Positions 9,201 to 18,392 of a DNA stretch of 23,400 nt are shown in pieces. The position numbers and the translations under genes are program-made. Below the pieces are notes generated by a model, which worked only from the letters and a program-made list of their open reading frames with translations, did no database searches and was not told where the DNA came from. The stretch spans positions 1,860 through 25,259 of the forward strand of contig NMRA01001069.1 of NCBI GenBank assembly GCA_002633005.1, in the 5' to 3' direction. The DNA is from Phoronis australis (Eukaryota; Phoronida; Phoronidae). The stretch's first letter is position 1. Each line of letters opens with the position of its first letter.

Positions 9201-10058
9201 GATTTGGAAGAAATCCAGATAAAATTCATTTAATGAATTATATTTCGTTTTCCAATTATGGCTTTTGTGAATTCTAGTAGTTAGTCGTGCTACACTTGGT
9301 CAAAATTCTTAATATTCAGTATTCATATAAACTGGTCACATTTATTGGAAGCATGGGATACGTCATTAAGTTTGCAGTGCCAAGTCACTTTCAATCAAAA
9401 ACAACCTTGAAAAGAATTTCTGGCATAAAATGATCCATTACCATCATCAGTCGCCCCCTAATGATTTGTACTCTGCAGCTGAGACAGCTAATTTTACACG
9501 TTAGGTATGCCTAATGTCTACCCCCAGAAAACATGACTTTAAAACACTTTCTAGCATGTCAAAAGTAAACAAAATAAACAAGTATTTTCCAAAAATTTGA
9601 GACTGTCACCGCGGTACTGAGATGGGTTAAATGGTGGCATTCAGAATGCTTGAAGGGTACTAACCGACTGATTGCCGAAAGTAACCCTTTCGCCATCGTA
9701 CTTAGGCTTTATGTTTCCGACGTCTCGCTCGGTCTACCGGCCTACGCCTGTCTTTCTTGCTTACTAGAAACTCTCTCGATGATCAATGAGACTTAATAGA
9801 TTAATTTGCTTTTGGGGTTAGTGTAAATTTTTTTTTAAATTTTGGTCTTGGTGCTGTGTTTATATGCGTTTGACGGTTCACTTGCCGACGAAAACGGATT
9901 CGGGAGTTGAACAAGCAGCCCTGTAATTCATGCGCGCACCTGGGGGCTCGCATTTTTGAGAGTGCGGGCCTTTTACTAAAAAAACGGTAGGTCTACGTTC
10001 CGAGCTATGAATTGTGGAGTTTTTTTCAATCGACGTACAATGACATTGTCGTGGGCCT
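9201..10058. other. Intergenic stretch, nothing recognised
   Basis: No open frame, RNA or repeat structure that I can support. Confidence 0.5.
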
Positions 10059-10325
10059 AGTCAGCACCCACCACTACACGCGCTACTAGTTTCACATTGT
10101 TGCAATCGGCACACACCACTACACGCGCTACCAGTTTCCCATTGTTGTAGTCATCACCCACCACTACAGGCGCTACCAGTTTCACATTGTTGTAGGCAGC
10201 ACCCACCTCTACACGTGCTATCAGTTTCAAATTGTTGTAGTCAGCACCCACCACTTTACGCGCTACCAGTTTCACATTGTTGTAGTCAGCGCCCACCGTT
10301 ACACGAGCTACCAGTTTCCATTCCC
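10059..10325 (-). repeat. 45-bp minisatellite, six copies
   Basis: Units begin at 10059, 10104, 10149, 10194, 10239 and 10284, exactly 45 bp apart; the last is slightly incomplete. Because 45 is a multiple of three, one minus-strand frame stays open across the array and would give a 15-residue repeat of the type VVGADYNNVKLVARV. Differences between copies are mostly amino-acid-changing (for example Y to C, A to D, R to P, V to E) and there is no ATG with gene context. I therefore read it as a non-coding minisatellite. Confidence 0.9.
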
Positions 10326-10952
10326 ATGTTATTTAATCGTGACGTCAAATGGCCATGTTCACTGTTCACTTGCCGTGAGATACAAAAGGGTATACAGCTG
10401 TTTACAATATTGATTTTTAAAGTTATTTTGTTTGCCGCTGTTGAACCATTCTTGAGTCATTCGGAAACCTGTAGAATATTGTGCCATTTTCGCGTCCAGG
10501 CCCGTAGCCAGCATTCCGCGGGGGGTAGTTGGAATTTCTAGAAAGATGGACCTTTTGCAAACCTCGACACTCCGAGTTTTTGGCCAAGGCGCTTGACGCA
10601 GTTTAATTATGGGGAAGGGAAATCTGTATCCACGGCAACGGTGGCTCTCAGCACTATGTTCCTGAGATAAAACGGACTTTGTAATACCAAAAATGGGGAT
10701 GTCACGTCGTGACGGTTGCTCGCAAACAACAAGACTCAAATTCGAACGTAATGTGATCCATAAATAGTAGTCTAACGTTCTCGCGTTACCTCCTGCCAAA
10801 ATTTCAGATCGGACTAGTGAGTGGTTACACCTCATTGTTTGACATACTCGGACGGAAATATTTAGTCGGAGAATGACCACGTAATTTTTCACTTTTTGTG
10901 ATTGTATTTTTGTTAAAAGTTGCTTACGTCGCTGGAAATGGGAACAGCCCGG
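10326..10952. other. Unassigned sequence with a long unsupported minus-strand frame
   Basis: A 198-codon minus-strand frame (10359-10955) crosses this region, starting at GTG, not ATG. It has no recognisable domain, and around 10497-10530 contains CCCGTAGCCAGCATTCC followed by a G run, a sequence typical of repeat borders in invertebrate genomes. Most likely it is fortuitous. Confidence 0.4.
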
Positions 10953-11032
10953 CACTATTCCGAAGGTTCACTATTCCGAAGGTTCACTACCTCGGAAGGT
11001 TCACCACTCCGAAGGTTCACTAACTCCGAAAA
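10953..11032 (+). repeat. Five tandem copies of a 16-bp unit
   Basis: CACTATTCCGAAGGTT repeats about five times with small changes (CACTACCTCGGAAGGTT, CACCACTCCGAAGGTT, CACTAACTCCGAAAAT). The spacing TTC-C-GAA rules out a heat-shock element, which needs two bases between TTC and GAA. It resembles short satellite-like repeats found in transposon remnants. Confidence 0.85.
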
Positions 11033-12690
11033 TGTCTACAATTTCTAACTCGGGTGTAATTGTTGTATTTATACTTATATATGCAAAAATTAATAAGCGA
11101 CACTTCAGTTATTAGATGCAACTATACAGACAACAATACACGCTAATCACTTTGTTTGGATTTCATGTGCATGTGAAATTGTCGCATGACTTACGACCAC
11201 GGAAAAATGAGTACGTGCGGAATCTCGCTGGTCCCTGGCGTGCCGCTAGTTGGTCAGTAGCCAGACACGTAGGGAACGTACCAGCGAGTAAAAGAAGTGA
11301 GGTAGGAATGTTGATGAATAATCAACCACGATACATTCATCAATCCCATGTCAAAATCGCATCATTCATCTCCAGTCACAGCGCGACAGAAAATAGGGCG
11401 CTTATCACCCACCGGAACTACTCGCACACCGGCCGGGTCGAAACTAAATGTAGTTAGTAAGCTACTCTGTCCCTGTCAGTCTTCACGAAGTCTCTTTCAG
11501 TTTTCTTAAATTTAAAACCGCCGTTGGTTGCCGCATCCCAGACCCGAGCCCCGGATGTTGTCTCTAATTGAGAATGAGTCTTTAATTAGATTCAAGAATC
11601 CCAATTGCCACCCAAGTGATTGGGCTGAGCTCTTTTGTAAACAATGCGTAAATCAATCTTTCCCGGACTATTCAACTCTTGTACATCCTTATGGTTACTA
11701 AATGGGCACAAATAAAAGGCAATACCTTGTTCATTTTCAGTTCTGAAGCATTAGTAGAAAGTCAGAGTTAATGAACTGTCGGGAGTTCTGGCCGGGGTTT
11801 CGTAATTGTGGGCACTCAAAGTGGTGCCTTTCGAAGGTAGAGATACTTCGGAGTAGTGAACCCTCGGTTTTGTACATGAAACCTTGGAAATCTTTTCCAT
11901 CAAAATTGTTGCTCGTATGAAATCTGCGAGGCTGTGCACCATTGACCGATTGATTTACAAGAGAAGACTTTCTCCATTGATCAAAGTTCTAATGGGGCTA
12001 TTCGGAAAATCTACAATAACTAGAGGGCACGCGTGTACTAGTGGCGAGCCCTTTAAATACATGGTGAAATGGCTTGCAGCCGTGCCAACTGAATCTGAGA
12101 TTGCGTGAAAAGGGTGCTTCTATGAGAGGAAGTAAGCACAATTTTATACAAAGGTAAGGTTTGTGATTATTTTAACGATTACTCCATGATTATTCTACCG
12201 ATGCCTGTTAACTGAAGTACTCGCCGATGTCGACTTAGCGGCAGTTGCCAGTCGGGTTAATCTTTGTTGTGATATGTGATACGATACTTGACGGGATCTT
12301 TTCGTGCATCAAAGCATTATTATTGTTTGGAATGATTTCTAACAGTTTATCAGTGACTGTTACACCAGTCAATGCTGAATGTTTTTGATGTCAACTCGAT
12401 ACATCTAGGTTAATGAGTTAAGATTACAATCCAAGCCCAATGGAAAAGGGTACTTGACAAATATCCATTGCATTAGACTATTTGTTTACTCCCTATCACA
12501 TGTCTTCTGGAAATCTATTACACGTTGAAATGGAAATCTATCACGTCTGTTTTCACGTAACCTTTGGTTTTTAGGTTTGAGGGCTTGTACCGTGCAGAGG
12601 AGATATGCATCGCTTTTGCATCGTACCTGAATGGACAAAATTGGTTTTTAGCATTTGACTGCAGCTAACTAATAAGATCTTCCCATCCAG
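11033..12690. other. Unassigned sequence, possibly upstream introns or exons of gene B
   Basis: Several short open frames are present (for example 11884-12108 +), and a good donor consensus, ACAAAG|GTAAGG, lies at about 12151. A stretch around 12575-12655 is open (FEGLYRAEEICIAFASYLNG) after an acceptor-like TTTTTAG. I could not join these in phase to the exon at 12691, so they are noted but not called as exons. Confidence 0.3.
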
Positions 12691-12774
12691 TGCAGATCTG
12701 TTGTCAAAGCCTACTTTCAATATTGGAGACAACGAACAAAGCCTTTGAAAAGGAACAGCTATTTTTAAAGAAAG
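12691..12774 (+). CDS. Candidate internal exon of an unidentified gene (gene B)
   Basis: The acceptor CTTCCCATCCAG and the strong donor AAAG|GTATGTAAGT enclose 84 nt that are open in only one frame. They encode QICCQSLLSILETTNKAFEK and then EQLFLKK, a helix-rich sequence. It ends in phase 1 and joins in frame to the candidate exon at 13378. The family is not recognised. Confidence 0.4.
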
Positions 12775-13377
12775 GTATGTAAGTCATTTTGTTAATTTAC
12801 TTATTCAGGTCCTTAGCGGGGGATTGGCATGGGGGGTTGGGGTTGTAATATTTGGTACAAATAAATGTGTGGAAATAACAGGTAATACATGTTTGGGGAA
12901 AAGAGCATGGTGAGGTAATTCTTAACCTTCATAAAGCCCCTTCAAGTTGATTTCATGAAACTGTTTTGCTACTTGTATCAATTGTAAACCCATGAAAATA
13001 TATTACATTTTCTGAGTTCACAGTGACTGAATAGTCTTAACTCATGCCTTGAAATGTTGCAAGTCGTTATGAATTCAAATGACTGCCATTTTTGTGAAAA
13101 TTGCATTTTTGATGGTGCCTTACGATTTGTCATTACTCTTCATCAACAGAAAGATTATCCATCATTTTTAAATGACCCAAGTCTTCATATCTTCTATTAG
13201 AAGAAAAATTAAAAGTCTGAGAAACGGTTCCCTCAACCTTAGACTAGAAGTATGCTTGACAGACCCATGAACCTGTAATGGAGGTTTAAAATTGCTAAAG
13301 TATCAAAATTAAAAAGGATTGAAAATGGGTAACAAAGGTTTGAAGTTGTCTCAAAAACTTGTATATTTTGCAGACAG

Positions 13378-13498
13378 GTGATGCGTTTAAAGAATTGTTA
13401 TGGCTAGGAATAAAAAATAAAGACAGTTTTATGCAATACTTATTATATACACCCTTGGTTTCTGAAAATAGTAATTATTTGATTTTATGTGAAACTGT
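13378..13498 (+). pseudogene. Candidate 3' exon of gene B, interrupted by the Gypsy element
   Basis: An acceptor (TTTTGCAGACAG) leads into an open frame that begins GDAFKELLWLGIKNKDSFMQ once the split codon from 12774 is included. The frame is open up to the LTR at 13499. Past the retrotransposon, after the duplicated ACTGT, the same frame continues at 19478-19513 for 12 sense codons and ends at TAA (19514-19516). So the element appears to have landed in the coding part of the last exon, close to the stop. As written, translation would run 35 codons into the LTR and stop. The gene identity is unknown and exon reality is inferred from phase and openness only. Confidence 0.4.
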
Positions 13499-13666
13499 TG
13501 TGAAGTGTTCTGTTATACCAATAAAGTCATATATCCAGTATATTAATACGTTTATTATGGAGAGCACAAATACACTACTTATCAGATCAAGCTGTAGCCA
13601 ATAGAGGAAGTAGGTCAAGTTCAATGTGACTTCCAAATAACAACATTACTTAACTAACACATGACA
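13499..13666 (-). repeat. Gypsy 3' LTR (168 bp)
   Basis: On the minus strand it begins TGTCATGTG and ends CTTCACA. It is the downstream LTR of the antisense element. It carries an AATAAA on the minus strand (within 13552-13558) for its own transcript, and another AATAAA on the plus strand (13520-13525) that could polyadenylate a host transcript reading in from gene B. It differs from the other LTR at nine positions. Confidence 0.97.
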
Positions 13667-13680
13667 TCTCCCGTCTTCAA
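13667..13680 (-). other. Polypurine tract of the Gypsy element
   Basis: On the minus strand GAAGACGGGAGA abuts the 3' LTR directly. Such a purine run primes plus-strand DNA synthesis in LTR retrotransposons. Confidence 0.75.
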
Positions 13681-13729
13681 AAGAAAAACAAAAGAATATT
13701 CAACTACACTAAACTAACTTATGAAAAGT

Positions 13730-14851
13730 TTACGAAAGAACAAAGTCCTTGAAGCGACTGGGTAGCTTGATTTGTCGTTTAGGTCTGCCACCTGTAGACT
13801 CGGGCTGCGGTGGTTGGTTGGTTTGTTGAATAAGGCGTCCGCCGGGGGTTTCCAACTTACAATCGGGTGGCAACGTTGGTGGTGGGAGTTTTGGTTCACT
13901 AGATGAAGTCTCCGGCTGTGGTGACGGCTTTGATGCAGGACAATCTTTCGAGTCTGGATCCAGACGCTGGGGTATCAGGCTTGGCTTTATATGCACACGG
14001 TTTCTTGAGTACTTAACACCGGCAGTGTCTTTGACAGTATACGACCGTTCACCGTCTGTAGATGAGATTGTGCCTTGTGCCCACTTAGTCTTGTCCGAAG
14101 ACGGGTTTCTAATGAACATTACTGGTTGGTTCTCGGAGAGACAGGTGGCTTGCTGTCGGTTGGCGTTCTTGTAGTCTGTGTGCTTTTCAGAACGGGTACC
14201 GGCTTTTTCCGACACGTGGTTGTCGAAAAATGTGATGGGTATACTTGGCAGGTCGGTTTTCACCTTGCAGTTAAACATTAGTTCGAACGGGGATGGAATG
14301 TCATGGGACAATGGGGTGTCTCTGACGCACAACAGGATGTCTTCCATTGTTAGACTTTCTTCGCCTTTAGATTTCTCCATTAAGAGCTTTAGCATTCCTA
14401 TTGATCTTTCACATCTCCCGTTTTGCCATTGGGAATGCGGTGTGGCAGGTTCATGAACTATGTTGTACTCCATGCACAGTTCCTTGAATTCTTCGCTGAC
14501 GTACTGAGCGCCATGGTCAGACACGATGACCGACGGAAAACCGAATAAATTGCACACTTCCTTTAGATGTTCAATAATCTTAGAGGTCTCTTGACTTTTC
14601 AACTGTTTGATCCATGGAAACACTGTATGGTAATCCACGATACATGAGAAGTGCTTTTGTCTGTATTGAAGTAAGTCCATTCCTAAAACCTGTAGCGGCA
14701 TCGTAGTAGTAATAGGGATAACAGACATAGGTTTCTGTCTGTTCTGATTTTCGAGACAGTCGGGGCAAGACAGGATCATCTGTCTGATTTGCTCAGTCAT
14801 GCCTGGCCAAAAAAAAATTCTCTCGAGCTCTTTCTGTCGTTTTCTGGACAC
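13730..14851 (-). pseudogene. pol: Gypsy pol, integrase portion
   Basis: This frame of 373 codons holds the integrase that inserts element cDNA into the genome. Visible parts are the zinc-binding cysteines SCPDC (C29, C32; the two histidines, HRVHQ, lie in the upstream frame), and the catalytic D59 (GMDLLQY), D112 (VSDHGAQY) and E148 (GRCERS). D112 and E148 are separated by exactly 35 residues, the DD35E spacing. The tail is proline-rich (SKPSPQPETSS...PPPTLPPDC) and basic near the end (RPKRQIKLPSR), with no clear chromodomain. It is offset by one frame from the RNase H portion at a nine-base T/A run (about 14808-14816), where the two frames overlap. That shift separates integrase from the rest of pol. 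Confidence 0.93.
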
Positions 14852-15923
14852 CTTGATGAACTCGATGGAGCTTGAGAAGCATATGATTTCTCATTTTCTG
14901 TGGAATCACGATCTTACTGCCTCTGACTATGAGACCGTCCAAAACTGCCAGGTCATATCTGTAATTCCAATACGCCGACACCTGGTCTGGCAGCTGATTC
15001 TTTTGCGAACTAGGCCAACCTTTCTGAATAATTACACACAGCTCACTGAGGGCTGGGTCATTTCTTGTCTCATGTTTTATTTTTTCCACGTCGGATTCGG
15101 TTGCTGAGTTCACCTCAAAAATCCCGTCTGTCATAACATCAGACAACACTGGGAGCTGATTTTTGGGCTTGGGGATACATCTCGAGAGGCACTCAGAAAC
15201 GTACATCTCCTTTCCTTTTTTGTAGATGATTTTCATCTGGTAACCTTGTAACATGCGAACCATCCCCTGTAATCTAGGCGGAATACTATGTAAATCTTTC
15301 TTGAACATTGGTTCCAAGGGCGCATCGTATGTCTGTACTGTAAATCTTTGACCATACACAAACTGTTTGTAGTGCAGTACCGCCCACATCACTCCTAACA
15401 TTTCACGCTCAATGTTGGAGTATCTTGTTTCGGCATCAGCTAGGCTTCTCGAGGCGAAATTGACAGGCTGTCCATCCTGTACCAGACATACTCCCAGGCC
15501 TTTTTGCGATGCATCGCATTCGATAACGATGTCCTTAGTAGGGTCGAAATATTTCAGAGTTTGTGCATGAATTACACAATCTTTAAGGGCATCCAGTATT
15601 TCAGTGTGTTTCTCAGTCCATTCAAACTCACTGTCTTTCTTTAGTAGCCTTCTTAGCTCAAATGTCATGGAGGAGAGATTTGGTACAAACTTACCAAGGT
15701 AAGTAAAACACCCTAAGAGTGACTGCAGCTCCTGTTTATTCGTAGGTGGGGTGAGCTTCAGCAGCGCGTTGACCTTTTTTGGGTCTGGTTTTACGCCTTC
15801 AGCTGTAAGGACGTGGCCGAAGAATTTTACTTCGCGCTGCAGGACTTTCGCCTTGTCTGGATTTAATCGGAAACCAGAATCTCGACACTTTTGGATAACT
15901 CTATTGAGGGCCAGATCGTGGTC
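14793..15923 (-). pseudogene. pol: Gypsy pol, RT connection and RNase H portion
   Basis: The frame runs on directly from the protease/RT segment after the single TAA at 15924-15926. It first encodes the end of the RT domain (..NPDKAKVL..VKFFGHVLT, LGCFTYLGKF). It then encodes RNase H with ECDASQKGLG, the NIEREMLGVMWA helix and a changed third motif (TYDAPLEP where TDHKPL is usual). After that comes the integrase N-terminal region with a histidine pair (HRVHQG). It stops at 14793, shortly after the homopolymer frameshift that leads into the integrase frame. RNase H degrades the RNA strand of the RNA-DNA hybrid during reverse transcription. Confidence 0.92.
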
Positions 15924-16991
15924 TTATTTTGTTGAGGCGGCGATCAAGATGTCATCGGCGATGCAATACACGTTTGGGATGTGGCCAAAAGTGTCATCAA
16001 TAGCACGCTGGAAAACGTCTTGGGAGCTATTCAGTCCAAAAGGTAGCCTGCGAAATGAGTATCTACCGTGTGGGCCATTGAATGTCAGCAAGGGTATACT
16101 TTCATCATGGATAGGGATATTCCAGTAACCCGATGACTGATCAAGCGTCGAAAAATATCTGCAGTTGCTTAGCCGCGCTAATACTTCATCAACAGTGGGG
16201 GAGTAATGATGGGGTCTTTGGACAGCCTTGTTCAGTGGCTTTGGGTCCAAACATATCCTTAGTTTACCATTGGGCTTTGGGACAGACAGGAGACTATTCA
16301 CCCAAGGTGTTGCTTCTCGCTGTTTCTTAATGATCCCGAGTTCCTCCATTCTGTTGAGCTCATCGAGCAACTGGCTCTTGACCTTCTCGGGCACTCTTCT
16401 CGGGGGACACACTACTGGCTGGATGGTATCATCAATTTGTATCTTGTATTCATAATCGTTGAGCTTGCCTATGCCAGTGAAAACATATTTGGCTTCTGTT
16501 ATAACCTGCTTAGTGGTTTTGACTCTTATAGTATTTTTCACTTTCACTTGTGCTTCGGTGTCATGAACTTCGCTAACATTGTAGTCACCCTGGCAATCGT
16601 TGCATTTGCCGGGCTGGTCGCACATCAGCTTCACTATTTGCATTCCCTTGCAAAATCTGAGGCAGAACAGATTACTGCCAAAGTCGGACACAAAAAATTC
16701 AACATGTCGACCAGTGACATTGTTATGATGGACTTTGTCTATACGGACCTTCCCGTGGTTGGTGAATCTTTTGCCGCCATATCCCGTGAGTTTCACGGAT
16801 GACCTCTGAAGCATCTGTTTAGCTTTGTCGCCAAATATTTTCTTATACGTTGCGATGTTGAGCAGGTTAACTTGAGCGCCCGTGTCGACTTTGCCTTTCA
16901 ATCTTATCTGGCTGCCTGGTACATCCAAACGTACAACGGCAAACTGCTTGTCCGGACCAAATTCATCGTTGAAAAGGACTTCTGCGGGCAT
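15924..16991 (-). pseudogene. pol: Gypsy pol, protease and reverse transcriptase portion
   Basis: It starts at an ATG (16991) a few codons after an upstream stop in the same frame. An aspartic protease occupies roughly residues 1-110 with the active-site triad DTG at 36-38 (KVDTGAQVN). The reverse transcriptase follows from about residue 185, with motifs LRICLDPKPLN (246-255), FSTLDQSSGYWNIPI (281-295, first catalytic Asp D285), RLPFGLNSS (316-324) and CIADDILIA (344-352). The last holds the paired catalytic Asp 347-348, with A before DD where many elements have V or M. The segment ends at an in-frame TAA eight residues after the DD pair, and the same frame stays open beyond it, so this is a single nonsense lesion. 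Confidence 0.94.
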
Positions 16992-17645
16992 GACCTGTCC
17001 GTGCCTGCCTCGGAAACCTCATAATCTGAGTATGTGAACTCATCCTCAGAAGAAGACGCTACAACAGTCTCGTGAAGCTTTTTCTTACTTCTTTTCTGGG
17101 ACCTTTTTGTTTCACTCGTGGTGGACTTGCAGTTGCGAGATCATATATAGACCGGGATCCCAGAGCTTTTTGGGCATGCAAAGGTAACCAATTTTTCTTT
17201 GATACCACAGTGGTCTACGGGTATCCTCATGCTTGGAAATGGTCGTCATGATCTATCCTAGAATGTTGCCTGAGGCTGCAATATCATTGTTCCATGTGCT
17301 CACGTAGTAATTTACAAATCCAGTCTTCGACTTGGTTGCATTCCCAAGATTTGGACAAAAGCCAGTGTAGTCATCATCCCTATTATCAGGAAAGAATCTT
17401 TAGCAGCTCGTAGCCGGGGGGGGGGGGGGGTTCGGGACCGGGGTTCACTCGAACTCCCCTGCAAAAAAGGTCCAGCCCCAGTCTATCCGTTAAAGATAGG
17501 ATATAGATGGACAACAACGATTGTTGCAGCTACATGTACTGGTACCCCTAACTACAACGATTACTAAGTTACTAATTTGCTTCAAGCGCTTCGCGTAATC
17601 ATCGGGCCGTACCCGGCCAACTTCGCCAGAATGGTGCTTACATAG
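16992..17645 (-). other. Gag-pol junction and unassigned sequence inside the Gypsy element
   Basis: On the minus strand just upstream of pol, a different frame encodes a basic then acidic segment (SETKRSQKRSKKKLHET, then SSSEDEFTYSDYE). This looks like the C-terminal end of gag overlapping pol in another frame, as in elements that use frameshifting. A stop lies in that frame near 17148. Beyond it I recognise nothing. A run of 15 G (17416-17430) next to GCTCGTAGCC resembles the edge of an inserted repeat. The target duplication CATAG of the solo LTR occupies 17641-17645. Confidence 0.4.
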
Positions 17646-17766
17646 TGTCAGAATATAGTCTGACAGTATTTTTAGTTATATTGTTTTGTTTTGTTATTCT
17701 ATTTGATTGGCATGACCCCTGAGTTAAGTACAGTGATGATGTAATTTGTTTACTACAAAATAGTGT

Positions 17767-17781
17767 GGAACTTTCTAGAAG
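17767..17781 (+). promoter_or_regulatory. Perfect heat-shock element 1
   Basis: GGAAC-TTTCT-AGAAG matches nGAAn-nTTCn-nGAAn, the three-unit binding site of heat-shock factor, with no mismatch. It is in the first copy of the 64-bp duplication in the solo LTR. Confidence 0.7.
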
Positions 17782-17830
17782 ACTGAGGTCAGAACAGTGA
17801 TGATGTAATTTGTTTTCTACACTATAGTGT

Positions 17831-17845
17831 GGAACTTTCTAGAAG
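17831..17845 (+). promoter_or_regulatory. Perfect heat-shock element 2
   Basis: An identical 15 bases, exactly 64 bp after the first site, in the second copy of the tandem duplication. Duplication of an upstream activating block is common in retroelement U3 regions. Confidence 0.7.
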
Positions 17846-17920
17846 ACTCTAGCATGACAGTGATTAATGCAGTCTGGAATATTATAGAGACTAGTACATG
17901 TTTGTAGAATGATTGGGTAG

Positions 17921-17935
17921 GTTCCAGAAAGTTCC
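17921..17935 (+). promoter_or_regulatory. Perfect heat-shock element 3
   Basis: GTTCC-AGAAA-GTTCC matches the opposite phase nTTCn-nGAAn-nTTCn with no mismatch. It lies outside the 64-bp duplication and has a different flank, so it is independent of sites 1 and 2. Confidence 0.65.
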
Positions 17936-17954
17936 GGTATGTGCTTGAATTGAT

Positions 17955-17969
17955 GAAAAGTTCTAGAAC
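17955..17969 (+). promoter_or_regulatory. Two-unit heat-shock element with a degenerate third unit
   Basis: GTTCT-AGAAC (17960-17969) gives two perfect inverted units. The unit before it in register, GAAAA, has one mismatch to nGAAn. Confidence 0.45.
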
Positions 17970-18144
17970 AATGAATTAGGCTATAGAACAGACATTACGT
18001 CGGACGTTTTGTTTGAGTAGGCTTGTGAACGTACGGTCGGGATTAATAAAGGATTAACTCGAACCAGTCTTCAGTCAATCTTCGCACCGAAAGCTATGTA
18101 ACAACCTGCGCCCACCCACACACGGGGAAAAACGTGACACATAG

Positions 18145-18392
18145 ATTACAGGATTGTACAGACCATTAGAGGATGCTTTATGTTACTCATCGCCACTGAA
18201 CCCGCATGGTGGGTGCAACATACACATGGGAGGCGCAGAATTGAAAAAAGTGGTGACCCTGGGCGGCACAGTGGAGCAGACGACGGAAACGGAGTCGTAG
18301 CGCGCAGCGCCACTGCCGGTCGCCTGGGATATCGAGGGAGAGCCTATATACTTAGCCATATTTTCGTTACGAATGCGCCGTGTAACGAATTT
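18145..18392 (-). other. Unassigned sequence between solo LTR and gag
   Basis: GC-richer than its neighbours. On the minus strand one frame is open for about 75 codons (from the gag side into ..KYIGSPSISQATGSGA..), but it is not the gag frame. An exact 8-bp inverted repeat (TTCGTTAC at 18363-18370, GTAACGAA at 18382-18389) sits at the gag border next to the N at 18394. Either the gag end is rearranged or an unplaced gap is hidden here. Confidence 0.35.

Larger units (their letters stand above)
17646..18139 (+). mobile_element. Solo LTR of a second retrotransposon family, nested in the Gypsy element
   Basis: The 494-bp segment begins TGTCA and ends TGACA, perfect terminal inverted repeats. 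It is flanked by the same five bases, CATAG, at 17641-17645 and 18140-18144. That is the signature of a solo LTR left after recombination between two LTRs. It has an AATAAA at 18045-18050 in plus orientation about 90 bp before the end, as expected of an R/U5 boundary, so the LTR is oriented plus. A 64-bp tandem duplication (about 17730-17793 and 17794-17857) lies in the U3-like part, and the first 20 bases form a hairpin (TGTCAGA/TCTGACA). Four heat-shock-element-type sites are listed separately. It shares no obvious sequence with the 168-bp LTRs. Confidence 0.88.

Noticed and set aside
10057-10296. Repeat protein encoded by the minisatellite
   Set aside because: The open frame follows automatically from a 45-bp period; differences among copies are mostly amino-acid-changing and there is no gene context.
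10359-10955. 198-codon minus-strand open frame
   Set aside because: Starts at GTG, runs through sequence resembling repeat borders, and has no domain. Length alone is not enough.
10953-11032. Heat-shock elements in the TTCCGAAGGTTC repeats
   Set aside because: Only one base separates TTC and GAA; heat-shock factor sites need two.
13667-13729. Envelope gene in the Gypsy element
   Set aside because: Only 63 bp separate the end of the integrase frame from the LTR, so there is no room for one.
17436-17465. tRNA-like T-arm (GGGGTTC..GAACTCCCC)
   Set aside because: No acceptor stem, D-arm or anticodon arm can be placed around it; it is just a GC-rich hairpin beside a poly-G run.
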